Part shown: in pieces, positions 45,064 to 53,991 of the stretch | How the letters are laid out: each line of letters opens with the position of its first letter | How positions within the stretch are numbered: position 1 is the first letter of the stretch | NCBI RefSeq assembly: GCF_016342705.1 | Contig: NZ_JAEINV010000008.1 | Span: 105,794 to 169,793 of the forward strand | DNA from: Lutibacter sp. | GTDB lineage: Bacteria > Bacteroidota > Bacteroidia > Flavobacteriales > Flavobacteriaceae | Length of the DNA: 64,000 nt | Reading direction: 5' to 3' | Made by a program: the position numbers and the translations under genes | The notes under the pieces: model-generated | What the model saw: only the letters and a program-made list of their open reading frames with translations | Told to the model about the DNA's origin: nothing | The model's database searches: none

Positions 45064-45722
45064 ATTCCAGAAACTAATCCTTTTAAATTAGCTATAGTTG
45101 ATGTTGGGTTTTCACTTTTAAACACAAAACTTCCAGCAACAAAGGCATCAACTCCAGCTTCTAATAATTGTTCAATATTTTGATCTGTTACGCCTCCATC
45201 AACTTCAATTAGGGCGTCGGATTCGCTAAATTCAATCAACGCACGTAATTGTTGTACTTTTTTGTAGGTGTTTTCAATAAAACTTTGTCCACCAAAACCT
45301 GGGTTTACACTCATTATTAACACCAAATCTAAATCAGCAATAATATCTTCTAAAACAGCAATTGGCGTATGTGGATTTAAAGAAACTCCCGCTTTCATTC
45401 CTTGTCTTTTTATTTCTTGAATTGTTCTATGTAAGTGAGGGCAAGCTTCATAATGTACCGTTAAAATATCAGCTCCAACTTTTTTAAAATCTGCAATATA
45501 TCTATCTGGATCAACAATCATTAAATGTACATCCATTGTTTTTTTAGCGTGTTTTTTAATAGCGCTAATAACTGGCATACCAAATGAAATATTAGGAACA
45601 AACATACCGTCCATTACATCAATATGAAACCAATCGGCTTTACTGTTGTTAATCATTTCAATATCTCGTTGTAAATTAGCAAAATCTGCAGCTAACATTG
45701 ATGGAGCAATAAATTTATTCAT
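45060..45722 (-). CDS. rpe: Ribulose-phosphate 3-epimerase
   Basis: Interconverts ribulose 5-phosphate and xylulose 5-phosphate in the pentose phosphate pathway. Start at 45722 so that the product begins MNKFIAPSMLAADFANL; the upstream ATG lies over the promoter region. The 220-residue TIM barrel has WFHIDVMDGMFVPNISFG, MDVHLMIVDP, LIMSVNPGFGGQSFI and IEVDGGVTDQN, which supply the metal and phosphate sites. A TACTTTTG -7 element lies at 45740-45747 on the minus strand. Confidence 0.96.
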   Translation of the reverse strand: MNKFIAPSMLAADFANLQRDIEMINNSKADWFHIDVMDGMFVPNISFGMPVISAIKKHAKKTMDVHLMIVDPDRYIADFKKVGADILTVHYEACPHLHRTIQEIKRQGMKAGVSLNPHTPIAVLEDIIADLDLVLIMSVNPGFGGQSFIENTYKKVQQLRALIEFSESDALIEVDGGVTDQNIEQLLEAGVDAFVAGSFVFKSENPTSTIANLKGLVSGI

Positions 45723-45763
45723 TTTTATGAAGTTTTTTGCAAAAGTATGATTTATAAACAAAA

Positions 45764-45790
45764 AACGCTCGAAATTTCGAGCGTTTTTTA
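45764..45790 (-). terminator. Terminator after rpoD
   Basis: CGCTCGAAATTTCGAGCG (45766-45783) is a perfect palindrome flanked by A and T runs, so it can terminate the minus-strand rpoD transcript 33 nt after the stop codon. Confidence 0.85.
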
Positions 45791-45815
45791 CTGATTTTTA
45801 AAAAGTTAATAAAAA

Positions 45816-46679
45816 TTAACCTAAATATGTTTTTAAAATTTTACTTCTTGAAGTATGTTTTAATCTTCTAATTGCTTTTTCTTTAATTTGACGAACACGT
45901 TCACGTGTTAAATCAAAAGTTTCCCCAATTTCTTCCAAAGTCATTGGGTGTGCATCACCTAAACCAAAGTATAATTGAACAACATCAGCTTCTCTTGGTG
46001 TTAAAGTTTCTAAAGCGCGTTCAATTTCAACTTTTAATGATTCGTGTAATAACGCCTTGTCTGGATTTGGAGATTCACCAGTATTCAATACATCATAAAG
46101 GTTTGAATCTTCACCTTCAATTAAAGGAGCATCCATAGATACGTGACGACCAGAGTTTTTCATAGACTCTTTTACATCATTTACAGTCATATCTAATTTC
46201 TTAGCAATTTCTTCTGCAGATGGAGGTCTTTCATTTTCTTGTTCTAAAAACGCGTACATTTTATTGATTTTGTTAATAGAACCAATCTTATTTAAAGGTA
46301 AACGTACAATACGAGATTGTTCAGCTAATGCTTGTAAAATAGATTGACGAATCCACCAAACAGCGTAAGAAATAAACTTAAATCCACGTGTTTCATCAAA
46401 ACGTTTTGCAGCTTTAATTAAACCTAAATTTCCTTCGTTAATTAAATCGGGTAATGTTAATCCTTGATTTTGATATTGTTTTGCTACAGATACAACAAAA
46501 CGTAAATTCGCTTTTGTTAATCTTTCTAAAGCAGCTTGGTCGCCAGCTTTAATTTTTTGTGCTAATTCAACTTCCATTTCGGCAGTAATTAAATCTACCT
46601 TTCCAATTTCCTGTAAATATTTGTCTAATGATGCGGTTTCTCTGTTAGTAACCTGTTTTGTAATCTTAAGTTGTCTCAT
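45816..46679 (-). CDS. rpoD: Primary sigma factor RpoD/SigA (Bacteroidetes type)
   Basis: 287 residues, the size of the Bacteroidetes sigma-ABfr; region 1.1 and the large non-conserved insert of proteobacterial RpoD are absent. Region 2 has [22 protein letters not shown] and the promoter-melting [25 protein letters not shown]. Region 4.2 is the helix-turn-helix [19 protein letters not shown]. It is the housekeeping sigma factor that recognises the TTG/TAnnTTTG promoters noted throughout this window. Monocistronic, with its own terminator. Confidence 0.96.
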   Translation of the reverse strand: MRQLKITKQVTNRETASLDKYLQEIGKVDLITAEMEVELAQKIKAGDQAALERLTKANLRFVVSVAKQYQNQGLTLPDLINEGNLGLIKAAKRFDETRGFKFISYAVWWIRQSILQALAEQSRIVRLPLNKIGSINKINKMYAFLEQENERPPSAEEIAKKLDMTVNDVKESMKNSGRHVSMDAPLIEGEDSNLYDVLNTGESPNPDKALLHESLKVEIERALETLTPREADVVQLYFGLGDAHPMTLEEIGETFDLTRERVRQIKEKAIRRLKHTSRSKILKTYLG

Positions 46680-46826
46680 TTAGTAGCTAAAAATTAATTA
46701 GTTTATTAATAGGGTCTAATATATATACGTTGTATTTTTGAAAATGTTACAAAATAAAATAAATAATTTTTTTTGTGACTTTTTTAATGCAAATGAGTCT
46801 TAAAGATATAACCCAATAAAAGATAA

Positions 46827-47393
46827 TTGAAATCATCTAACGACATATCGTTATTAAGTGATAACGAGTTAGTTCAAAAGATAGTTAAAACAAATAATTC
46901 AAATTTGTTTGCTGTTCTTTATGATAGGCATGTTAGTATGGTGTATAATAAGTGTTATGGTTTTGCAACTTCAAAAGAAGAAGCACAAGATTTAACACAT
47001 GATGTTTTTATTAAGTTGTTTGTAAAATTAAGAACATTTAAAGGAACTGCTAAGTTTTCAACTTGGCTATATTCATTTACCTATAATTTTTGTGTGAATT
47101 ACGTTACACGAAATAATTATAAGAAAAATGAAAAGAATTTTGAAGTGGATATTTCAGATTCAGATGAGTTAGATTCTAGTGAAGAGTCATTGTTTGAAAT
47201 GAAAGCTGATAAATTAAAAAAATCACTAGAATTGATAGAGCCTGATGAAAAAATGATTTTGTTAATGAAATATCAAGATGATTTTTCAATAAAAGAAATT
47301 TCAGAATCCTTAGAAATAGGTGAGAGTGCTGTAAAAATGCGCTTAAAGAGAGCTAGAGAGAAAGTAATTAATGTATATGAAAATCTTAAATAA
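46827..47393 (+). CDS. ECF-type sigma-70 family sigma factor
   Basis: 188 residues. Region 2 (about 22-88: LYDRHVSMVYNKCYGFATSKEEAQDLTHDVFIKLF, then FKGTAKFSTWLYSFTYNFCVNYV) and region 4 (about 130-180: KMILLMKYQDDFSIKEISESLEIGESAVKMRLKRAREKV) are joined by an acidic linker. The start is TTG at 46827; no closer ATG fits. The stop overlaps the next ORF's ATG by 1 nt (TAATG), so a 70-residue partner is translated with it. The target promoters are unknown. Homologues near mscS-type genes occur in other flavobacteria, to my recollection. Confidence 0.88.
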   Translation: MKSSNDISLLSDNELVQKIVKTNNSNLFAVLYDRHVSMVYNKCYGFATSKEEAQDLTHDVFIKLFVKLRTFKGTAKFSTWLYSFTYNFCVNYVTRNNYKKNEKNFEVDISDSDELDSSEESLFEMKADKLKKSLELIEPDEKMILLMKYQDDFSIKEISESLEIGESAVKMRLKRAREKVINVYENLK

Positions 47394-47605
47394 TGGAAAA
47401 TCCGTTTAAGAAAATATTGCATAACGAAGAAGTGCCAAAAGTACTTCGTGAAAAGGTAATTAACGATATTTCGTTGATTAAGCTTTCTATTGATATTGCC
47501 GATTTATTTGCTGTAAAATATCCAAATACTATTGGTGAATTTTTAATTACAGAAAAGGAAATCGTAAAAAATAAAATGAACAACAATGATTTGTTGAAAG
47601 ACTAA
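47393..47605 (+). CDS. Small protein coupled to the ECF sigma factor
   Basis: 70 residues, soluble, no signal peptide or membrane segment. Mostly helical, with KVPKVLREKVINDISLIKLSIDIADLFAVKYP-like amphipathic stretches, starting MENPFKKIL. I do not recognise a family. It overlaps the sigma-factor stop codon by 1 nt, as regulatory partners often do, so it could be a soluble anti-sigma factor. That is only an inference from position. The mscS-like gene starts 27 nt after its stop. Confidence 0.7.
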   Translation: MENPFKKILHNEEVPKVLREKVINDISLIKLSIDIADLFAVKYPNTIGEFLITEKEIVKNKMNNNDLLKD

Positions 47606-47632
47606 TTTAATATAAACTAACCCATATTAATA

Positions 47633-48457
47633 ATGAAATCAATTATTCAATTAAATAATGTAAACTTTTCGTTTGCACAAGATTTGTGGAGATCCATACT
47701 TTCAGTTATACCAAAAATATTATTAGGTATTGGCTTTATAATTTTGGCCTATATTGCAATTAAGGTAGTAAACTATGTTTTGAAACGATTTTTAAAAATA
47801 ACTAAAATAGATTCCATTACCACAAAGTTAAACGAAGCAAAATTATTTGGTAAAAGCGATTATAATGTTGTGCCTTCTGAAATAATTTTAAAATTTATAA
47901 AGTATTTATTGATTTTAGTTTTTGTTGTAATAGCTTCTGAAATTTTGGGTTTAAAAATGATTTCTGAAGGAATAGGAAGCTTTATTGCCTACTTGCCAGT
48001 ATTAATTACTGCTTTATTAATTTTTGTAGTTGGAGTTTATTTTGCTTCTATCATAAAAAATTCAATAGTAGATACTTTTAAATCTATGGAGCTTTCTGGT
48101 TCTAATTTAGTAAGTAATATAGCATTTTATGTAATTGTTGTTTTTGTTTCAATTACCGCATTAAATCAAGCAGGTGTAAATACAGAAATAATTACAAGCA
48201 ACTTAACTTTAATATTAGGATCTGTTTTAATTTCCTTTACAATTGCTTTTGGTTTAGGAGCAAGAGATATCATTACCAGATTATTATTTGGTTTTTACTC
48301 GCGTAGAAATTTTGAAATAGGGCAGCATATTAAAACTAAAAAGGTTGAAGGAGTAATTGAAGAAATAGATAATATTTGTATTACAATTAAAACTAAAGAA
48401 GGTATTGTGATAATGCCAATTAAACATTTTGTTGATCAAAAAGTAACAATAAAATAA
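47633..48457 (+). CDS. MscS-family mechanosensitive channel protein
   Basis: 274 residues with about five hydrophobic helices in two repeats (about 20-50, 80-130, 160-215). The final pore helix region ITIAFGLGARDIITRLLFGFYSR and a short beta domain (EIGQHIKTKKVEGVIEEIDNICITIKTKEGIVIMPIKHF) match the MscS core. The usual C-terminal alpha/beta cage domain is missing, so this is a minimal MscS-like channel. It is third in the sigma factor-small protein-channel run and is probably co-expressed with them. Confidence 0.87.
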   Translation: MKSIIQLNNVNFSFAQDLWRSILSVIPKILLGIGFIILAYIAIKVVNYVLKRFLKITKIDSITTKLNEAKLFGKSDYNVVPSEIILKFIKYLLILVFVVIASEILGLKMISEGIGSFIAYLPVLITALLIFVVGVYFASIIKNSIVDTFKSMELSGSNLVSNIAFYVIVVFVSITALNQAGVNTEIITSNLTLILGSVLISFTIAFGLGARDIITRLLFGFYSRRNFEIGQHIKTKKVEGVIEEIDNICITIKTKEGIVIMPIKHFVDQKVTIK

Positions 48458-48734
48458 TTTTTTTGAATAGAAAAGAAACACTATTCAAAATAAAACTTAA
48501 TAAAAATGCAGGGGTTAGTCATTTTTATTATTAAGAGAGTTAGAAAGCCAATCATTGGTAAAACCAATGATTGGAGCTCTCAATATTAACTAGTTATTAG
48601 AAAAAATTAATGGGTTAGTTTTTCTAATAGTTTAAAAATAACAGTGAACTAAATGATTAGTAATCTCTGTTAATAAGAAAGAAGCCAAATTACAAATAAA
48701 ATTAGTTAAATGTATGGCTTCTTTTGTTTTAATT
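48458..48734. other. Hairpin-rich intergenic region after the MscS-like gene
   Basis: This stretch has no ORF of note but contains four strong stem-loops. (1) TTTTGAATAG 48461-48470 / CTATTCAAAA 48481-48490. (2) CCAATCATTGGT 48548-48559 / ACCAATGATTGG 48563-48574, a perfect 12-bp stem with a 3-nt loop and outer GAGAG/CTCTC pairing. (3) TATTAGAAAAA 48595-48605 / TTTTTCTAATA 48619-48629. (4) AAAGAAGCCA 48678-48687 / TGGCTTCTTT 48715-48724, followed by TGTTTT and usable as a terminator. GGGTTAG occurs twice (48512-48518, 48612-48618). It could be a structured 3' UTR, a small RNA or a decayed repeat element. Confidence 0.55.
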
Positions 48735-48737
48735 AAA

Positions 48738-48772
48738 AAAAATGCTTCCCAATATTGAGAAGCATTTTTTTA
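48738..48772 (-). terminator. Terminator after pnp
   Basis: AATGCTTC (48741-48748) and GAAGCATT (48759-48766), flanked by A and T runs, lie 8 nt from the pnp stop on the minus strand. The stem can also work in the plus direction. Confidence 0.85.
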
Positions 48773-48779
48773 TGGAATA

Positions 48780-51014
48780 TTATTTTCTATCGTCTCTAGG
48801 TCTTCTATCTCTGTCTCCACCACGGCTATCTCTACCACGGTTGTCACGTCCACCACTTCTTTTATCATCTCTTGGAGGTCTTTCTACAAATCCTTCAGGT
48901 TTAGGTAAAAGTGCTTTTCTAGATACTTTATCTTTGCGTGTTTTAGGGTCTTTTCCAAAGTATTTTACATCAAATACATCACCCATATTTACAACATCAG
49001 TGACATTATCTGTACGTTCCCAAGCTAATTCAGAAATATGTAATAAAACTTCATTTCCTGGAGCGTCATTATATTCTACAACAGCACCAAAATCTAACAT
49101 TTTAATTACTTTCACTTCATATACGCTTCCCACTTCAGGCTTAAACATTAAAGAATCAATTTTTGCTAATACAGCATCAATTCCTGCTTGGTTAGTTCCT
49201 AAAATCTCAACAATTCCTTCAGTTGTTACAGGATCTTCATTAATAACAATGGTACAACCTGTTTCTTTTTGCATTTCTTGGATTACTTTTCCTCCTGGTC
49301 CGATTAAAGCACCAATAAAGTCGTTAGGAATTACTCTAGTTACCATTTTTGGAGAATGAGGTTTTACATCTGCATTTGGTTGTGCAATTGTATCCGTTAT
49401 TTTTCCTAAAATATGTAAACGACCTTCACGAGCTTGTTTTAAAGCATTTACTAAAATTTCGTATGATAATCCTTTAATTTTAATGTCCATCTGGCAAGCA
49501 GTAATTCCGTCTGCAGTTCCTGTAACTTTAAAGTCCATATCACCTAAATGATCTTCATCACCTAAAATGTCAGATAAAACAGCATAACGATCACCATCAG
49601 AAATTAATCCCATAGCAATACCCGAAACTGGTTTTTTCATTTGAATACCAGCATCCATTAATGCCATTGTGCCAGCACAAACTGTTGCCATTGAAGAAGA
49701 ACCGTTAGATTCTAATACTTCAGATACAACTCTTACTGTGTAAGGACAATCTGCAGGAACCATTCCTTTTAATGCGCGTTGCGCTAAGTTTCCGTGACCT
49801 ACTTCTCTACGTGAAGTTCCTCTTAAAGGACGTGCTTCACCTGTTGAAAAAGGAGGGAAGTTATAGTGTAAATAAAATCTTTCTTCACCTTCAAAAGTTG
49901 CTGAATCTAAAATATTAGCATCTCTTGAAGTTCCAAGAGTAACTGTTGCTAATGCTTGAGTTTCTCCACGTGTAAAAATTGATGAACCGTGAGTTGACGG
50001 TAAATAATTAACTTCACACCAAATTGGGCGAATTTCTGTAGTTTTTCTTCCGTCTAAACGTAAGCCTTCTTCAAGAGTTAAGTTTCTAACAGCACTTTTT
50101 TCTGCTTTTGAATAATATTGAGATATTAAAGCACCTTTTTCAGCCAATTCTTCTTCTGTAAAAGTAGCTTTAAATGCTTCTTTAATTTCAGCAAATGCAG
50201 CACTTCTTTCATGCTTTGCACTTCCTGCTTTTGCTATGTCGTATACTTTTTGGTAAGTAAAATCATGAGCTAATTTTTCTAAGGCTTCATCAGAAGGAGC
50301 AGTTTCATATTCACGAGTTTCTTTTTTACCAACAGCTTCTGCTAATGCAACTTGAGCAGCACATTGAATTTTAATGGCTTCGTGCGCAAATTTAATAGCT
50401 TCAGCCATTTCTTCTTCGCTACATTCATCCATTTCACCTTCAACCATCATTACTGAATCTGCAGATGCACCAACCATCATATCAATATCAGCATTAGCTA
50501 ATTGAGCTCTACTTGGGTTAATTACAAATTCACCATTAATTCTTGCAACACGTACTTCTGAAATTGGAGTTTCAAAAGGAATATCACTTAATTGAATAGC
50601 TGCTGAAGCTCCTATACCTGCTAAAGCATCTGGCATTACGTTTTCGTCATGAGACATTAATTGAATCATAACTTGCGTTTCTGCATGGTAATCTTTTGGA
50701 AATAAAGGACGTAAAACACGATCTACTAAACGCATTGTTAATACTTCATCATCACTTGGTCTTGCTTCTCTTTTAAAGAAACCTCCTGGGTATTTTCCTG
50801 CTGCAGCAAATTTTTCTCTGTAATCAACAGTTAATGGTAAAAAGTCAATACCTGGACTTGCGCTGTAGTTAGATACTACTGTACATAATAACATGGCGTT
50901 ACCCATTCTTACAACAACCGATCCGTGCGCTTGTTTTGCTAATTTTCCAGTTTCTAAAGAAATGGTTCTTCCATCTCCTAAATCAATAATTTGTGTATGT
51001 ACCTTCGGTATCAT
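48780..51014 (-). CDS. pnp: Polyribonucleotide nucleotidyltransferase
   Basis: Phosphorolytic 3'-5' exoribonuclease of RNA turnover. 744 residues: two RNase PH domains (about 10-150 and 315-470; the second has [27 protein letters not shown] with catalytic acids), a KH domain (about 560-620, [21 protein letters not shown]) and an S1 domain (about 625-695). The last ~30 residues are an Arg/Gly/Asp-rich tail resembling RGG repeats, which might bind RNA. Located downstream of rpsO, the widely conserved rpsO-pnp order, but separated here by a terminator. Confidence 0.96.
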   Translation of the reverse strand: MIPKVHTQIIDLGDGRTISLETGKLAKQAHGSVVVRMGNAMLLCTVVSNYSASPGIDFLPLTVDYREKFAAAGKYPGGFFKREARPSDDEVLTMRLVDRVLRPLFPKDYHAETQVMIQLMSHDENVMPDALAGIGASAAIQLSDIPFETPISEVRVARINGEFVINPSRAQLANADIDMMVGASADSVMMVEGEMDECSEEEMAEAIKFAHEAIKIQCAAQVALAEAVGKKETREYETAPSDEALEKLAHDFTYQKVYDIAKAGSAKHERSAAFAEIKEAFKATFTEEELAEKGALISQYYSKAEKSAVRNLTLEEGLRLDGRKTTEIRPIWCEVNYLPSTHGSSIFTRGETQALATVTLGTSRDANILDSATFEGEERFYLHYNFPPFSTGEARPLRGTSRREVGHGNLAQRALKGMVPADCPYTVRVVSEVLESNGSSSMATVCAGTMALMDAGIQMKKPVSGIAMGLISDGDRYAVLSDILGDEDHLGDMDFKVTGTADGITACQMDIKIKGLSYEILVNALKQAREGRLHILGKITDTIAQPNADVKPHSPKMVTRVIPNDFIGALIGPGGKVIQEMQKETGCTIVINEDPVTTEGIVEILGTNQAGIDAVLAKIDSLMFKPEVGSVYEVKVIKMLDFGAVVEYNDAPGNEVLLHISELAWERTDNVTDVVNMGDVFDVKYFGKDPKTRKDKVSRKALLPKPEGFVERPPRDDKRSGGRDNRGRDSRGGDRDRRPRDDRK

Positions 51015-51116
51015 AAATAAGTTTTAAAATTAATTAAACAATTGGTTTGTTGTTGTGTTGTGTGTTTACCAATGAAAAGTTTAAATTAAGCTTTCTTTTT
51101 TAGATTAATTAAATAA

Positions 51117-51145
51117 AAAAGAGGCAAAATTTGCCTCTTTTAAAA
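51117..51145 (-). terminator. Terminator after rpsO
   Basis: AAAAGAGGCAAA and TTTGCCTCTTTT are complementary across a minimal loop, flanked by A and T runs, a few nt after the rpsO stop on the minus strand. It suggests that pnp is partly transcribed separately from rpsO. Confidence 0.8.
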
Positions 51146-51149
51146 AAAA

Positions 51150-51419
51150 TTATTTTCTTAATCCTAATTCTTGAATTATTTCACGATATCTTACAATATC
51201 AGATTTAATTAAATAGTCCAATAAATTTCTTCTTTTACCTACTAATTTTACTAATGAACGTTCTGTATTAAAATCTTTACGATTTCTTTTTAAATGCTCA
51301 GTTAAATGGTTAATTCTGTAAGTAAATAAGGCAATTTGACCTTCTGATGAACCAGTGTTTGTTGCTGATTCTCCGTGTTTTGCAAAAATTTCTGCTTTTT
51401 TCTCTTTTGTTAAGTACAT
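51150..51419 (-). CDS. rpsO: 30S ribosomal protein S15
   Basis: 89 residues, the normal S15 length. It binds the central domain of 16S rRNA early in small-subunit assembly. Typical blocks are TGSSEGQIALFTYRINHLTEHLKRNRKD and SLVKLVGKRRNLLDYL. A full-match promoter lies ~65 nt upstream of the start, leaving a leader of about 55 nt with a GCAAC/GTTGC hairpin, possibly used for S15 autoregulation. Confidence 0.97.
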   Translation of the reverse strand: MYLTKEKKAEIFAKHGESATNTGSSEGQIALFTYRINHLTEHLKRNRKDFNTERSLVKLVGKRRNLLDYLIKSDIVRYREIIQELGLRK

Positions 51420-51482
51420 GCTAACATTAATTTATTTTAATAATTTTTATGTATTGATGCAACAATGGTTGCTATCAGTCGG

Positions 51483-51512
51483 CAAAGATACTACTATTAT
51501 TTTGAATTACAA
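51483..51512 (-). promoter_or_regulatory. rpsO promoter (TTG-N19-TATCTTTG)
   Basis: On the minus strand TTG (51512-51510), 19 nt, then TATCTTTG (51490-51483) is a complete match to the Bacteroidetes housekeeping promoter. The rpsO ATG is 64 nt downstream. Confidence 0.8.
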
Positions 51513-51810
51513 TTAAATAGATTTTTAAATTTTTAGCGGAAATGATTGTAAGGTCACTTTCTTTTTTGCATTCATTTACACGTTTTTACAAGTAGAGGGT
51601 TAAAATTAAATTAGTTTTTAACTGTTTTATTAATTATTTCAATATATAATTTTAAGAAAGTAAAGTATTTTAAAATGTTCGTTATTTTACTTTTAGGAGT
51701 CTTTTTTTGTAGTTGCAATGAATATTATTAAAAAAGAAATAACAACTGGTGAAATATTTGTAATGGTAACAAAGTATACTAGTGAGGTTTTAGAAATTAC
51801 ATTAAAATAA
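51513..51810 (+). other. Intergenic stretch with a tiny split reading frame
   Basis: The ~330 bases between the rpsO promoter and the accD terminator hold no normal gene. On the plus strand, ATG at 51675 gives MFVILLLGVFFCSCNEYY and stops (51729-51731). A second frame from ATG 51718 to 51810 encodes 30 residues, MNIIKKEITTGEIFVMVTK and on. Read together across one frame change, they would make a lipoprotein signal plus a short mature part. This may be a decayed small lipoprotein gene or chance. I see nothing else in the remainder. Confidence 0.25.
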
Positions 51811-51811
51811 A

Positions 51812-51842
51812 AAAGAGAGCTAAAAGCTCTCTTTTTTATTTC
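51812..51842. terminator. Terminator after accD (bidirectional)
   Basis: AAAAGAGAGCT and AGCTCTCTTTTTT pair around AAA; T-runs occur on both strands. It sits directly downstream of the accD stop on the minus strand. Confidence 0.85.
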
Positions 51843-52703
51843 TTATTTTCTAACGGGAATGTTTTCAATTAAATCTATATATAAATTTATTTGTTTCTTT
51901 AGATGTTTACGTTCAATAATTTTATCTAAAAATCCGTGTTCTAACACAAATTCAGAACGTTGAAAACCTTCAGGTAAATCTTTACCTGTAGTATCTTTTA
52001 CCACTCTCGGCCCAGCAAATCCTATTAAAGCGTCTGGTTCAGCAATATTAATATCTCCTAACATTGCGTATGAGGCTGTAGTTCCACCAGTTGTTGGATC
52101 TGTACATAAAGAAATATATGGAATATTTGCATCTGCAAGCTGAGCTAGTTTAGCAGATGTTTTAACTAATTGCATTAATGAAAAAGAAGCTTCTTGCATT
52201 CTTGCTCCTCCAGATTTTGAAATCATTAAAAATGGAATTTTATTCTTAATTGAATAATCAATTGCTCTTGCAATTTTTTCACCAACTACACTACCCATTG
52301 ATCCTCCAATAAATGCAAAATCCATTGAAGCAATTACTAAATCTTTCCCTAAAGATTTTCCAACAGCAGTTCTAACCGCATCGTTTAATTTAGTTTTAGC
52401 ATATGCTTCTTTTAATCTTTCAGTATATTTTTTAGTATCTGTAAAATTAAGAGGATCTTTTGAAACCATATCTTTATCAAACTCCGTAAACTCATTGTTG
52501 TCAAAAAGAATTTCGAAATACTCAGCACTTCCAATTCTAACATGGTAGCCATCTTCAGGACTCACATAATAGTTGTCCTTTAATTCGTCAGTATCAACAA
52601 TTTTACCACTAGGGGTTTTATACCATAAACCTTTTGGTACGTCTTTTTTCTCGTCGGTAGGAGTTTGAATTCCTTTATCTTTTCTTTTAAACCAAGATGA
52701 CAT
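51843..52703 (-). CDS. accD: Acetyl-CoA carboxylase carboxyltransferase subunit beta, zinc-ribbon cysteines lost
   Basis: With AccA it transfers the carboxyl group from biotin to acetyl-CoA, the first step of fatty-acid synthesis. 286 residues; the crotonase-like core has [41 protein letters not shown] and [17 protein letters not shown]. The N-terminal domain aligns with the AccD zinc ribbon ([27 protein letters not shown]), but all four zinc-binding Cys are replaced: KCxxCG became KTPSGK, and CPxC became SPED. The catalytic domain looks complete, so the protein should be functional. Its partner accA is not in the window. Confidence 0.94.
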   Translation of the reverse strand: MSSWFKRKDKGIQTPTDEKKDVPKGLWYKTPSGKIVDTDELKDNYYVSPEDGYHVRIGSAEYFEILFDNNEFTEFDKDMVSKDPLNFTDTKKYTERLKEAYAKTKLNDAVRTAVGKSLGKDLVIASMDFAFIGGSMGSVVGEKIARAIDYSIKNKIPFLMISKSGGARMQEASFSLMQLVKTSAKLAQLADANIPYISLCTDPTTGGTTASYAMLGDINIAEPDALIGFAGPRVVKDTTGKDLPEGFQRSEFVLEHGFLDKIIERKHLKKQINLYIDLIENIPVRK

Positions 52704-52743
52704 ATAAAATTTTGTTTTAGTTGAAAATAGAGGTGCAAATTAC

Positions 52744-52783
52744 TAAAAAAAACAAAGAGAACATATAAAAACATGTTCTCTTT
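52744..52783 (-). terminator. Terminator after fba
   Basis: AAAGAGAACAT (52754-52764) pairs with ATGTTCTCTTT (52773-52783). On the minus strand the stem is followed by G and a run of T residues. It closes the aldolase transcript before accD. Confidence 0.8.
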
Positions 52784-52809
52784 AATAATTTTTAATTGTT
52801 ACTATATGT

Positions 52810-53877
52810 TTACAATGTGTTTACGTTGTTTAAATCTTTAAAAGCTTGAATTAATCTGGCTTTAAAAGTTAATTCTCCTTCACGTACCCATTTTCTTGGG
52901 TCGTAATGTTTTTTGTTTGGTTGATCTGCTCCGTCTGGATTTCCAATTTGAGTTTTTAAGTAATCAATATTATTTACCATATAATCTCTAATTCCTTCCA
53001 TAAAAGCAAATTGTAAATCGGTATCAATGTTCATTTTAATAACACCATAACCAATTGCTTCTCTAATTTCTTCTAATGTAGAACCTGATCCACCATGGAA
53101 TACAAAATCAACTGGATTTACTCCTGTGTTGTATTTTTCTTGGATATATTTTTGAGAATTATCTAAAATTTTAGGTGTTAATTTTACGTTTCCTGGTTTG
53201 TAAACTCCATGAACATTTCCAAAAGATGCAGCAATTGTAAAGTTGTCACTTACTTTTTTAAGTTCAGTGTAAGCATATGCAACTTCTTCTGGTTGTGTAT
53301 ATAATTTTGAAGCGTCAACATCAGAATTATCTACTCCATCTTCTTCACCACCTGTAATTCCTAACTCTATTTCTAAAGTCATTCCCATTTTATCCATTCT
53401 TGCAAGGTATGTTTTGCAAATATCAATGTTTTCAACTAATGACTCTTCAGATAAATCAATCATATGCGAACTGAATAATGGAATTCCATTTTCTTTATAA
53501 AATTGTTCACCAGCATCTAATAACCCATCAATCCAAGGTAATAATTTTTTTGCACAATGGTCTGTATGTAAAATAGCAACAACTCCATAAGCTTCCGCTA
53601 AAGTATGCACATGTTTTGCGCCAGCAATAGCACCAGCAATGGCGGCTTTTTCATTTGCATTAGACAATCCTTTTCCTGCATTAAATTGTGCTCCACCATT
53701 TGAAAATTGAATAATTACTGGTGAATTTAATTCTTTGGCAGTTTCTAAAACAGCATTAATAGTGTTTGATCCTATCACATTTACAGCAGGTAATGCGAAT
53801 TTTTTAGCCTTTGCTAATTGAAAAATTTCTTGCACTTTGCTTCCTGTTGCAACTCCTGGTTTAATAGTATGACTCAT
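52810..53877 (-). CDS. fbaA: Class II fructose-bisphosphate aldolase
   Basis: Zinc-dependent aldolase cleaving fructose 1,6-bisphosphate in glycolysis and working in reverse in gluconeogenesis. 355 residues, the class IIa length. Metal and substrate motifs: HTDHCAKKLLPWIDGLLD, LEIELGITGGEEDGVDN, NVHGVYKPGNVKL and VFHGGSGSTLEEI, containing the zinc-ligand His and Glu residues. A TAATTTTG -7 element is found on the minus strand at 53915-53922, 38 nt upstream. Monocistronic. Confidence 0.96.
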   Translation of the reverse strand: MSHTIKPGVATGSKVQEIFQLAKAKKFALPAVNVIGSNTINAVLETAKELNSPVIIQFSNGGAQFNAGKGLSNANEKAAIAGAIAGAKHVHTLAEAYGVVAILHTDHCAKKLLPWIDGLLDAGEQFYKENGIPLFSSHMIDLSEESLVENIDICKTYLARMDKMGMTLEIELGITGGEEDGVDNSDVDASKLYTQPEEVAYAYTELKKVSDNFTIAASFGNVHGVYKPGNVKLTPKILDNSQKYIQEKYNTGVNPVDFVFHGGSGSTLEEIREAIGYGVIKMNIDTDLQFAFMEGIRDYMVNNIDYLKTQIGNPDGADQPNKKHYDPRKWVREGELTFKARLIQAFKDLNNVNTL

Positions 53878-53991
53878 AATATATTAAGTATAATTTAGTT
53901 TTGACTTGTAGAAACAAAATTAAGCAATATTTAGGTTTAATTAGTAGTTGTAAATAAAAAAAAACGAAAACGAAATAGTAAATAAACCTGT

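Noticed and set aside
48742..49359. Open frame on the plus strand opposite the pnp 3' end, with [14 protein letters not shown] repeats
   Set aside because: It is the antisense of the Arg/Gly-rich tail and S1 domain of PNPase; it has no start context or family match.
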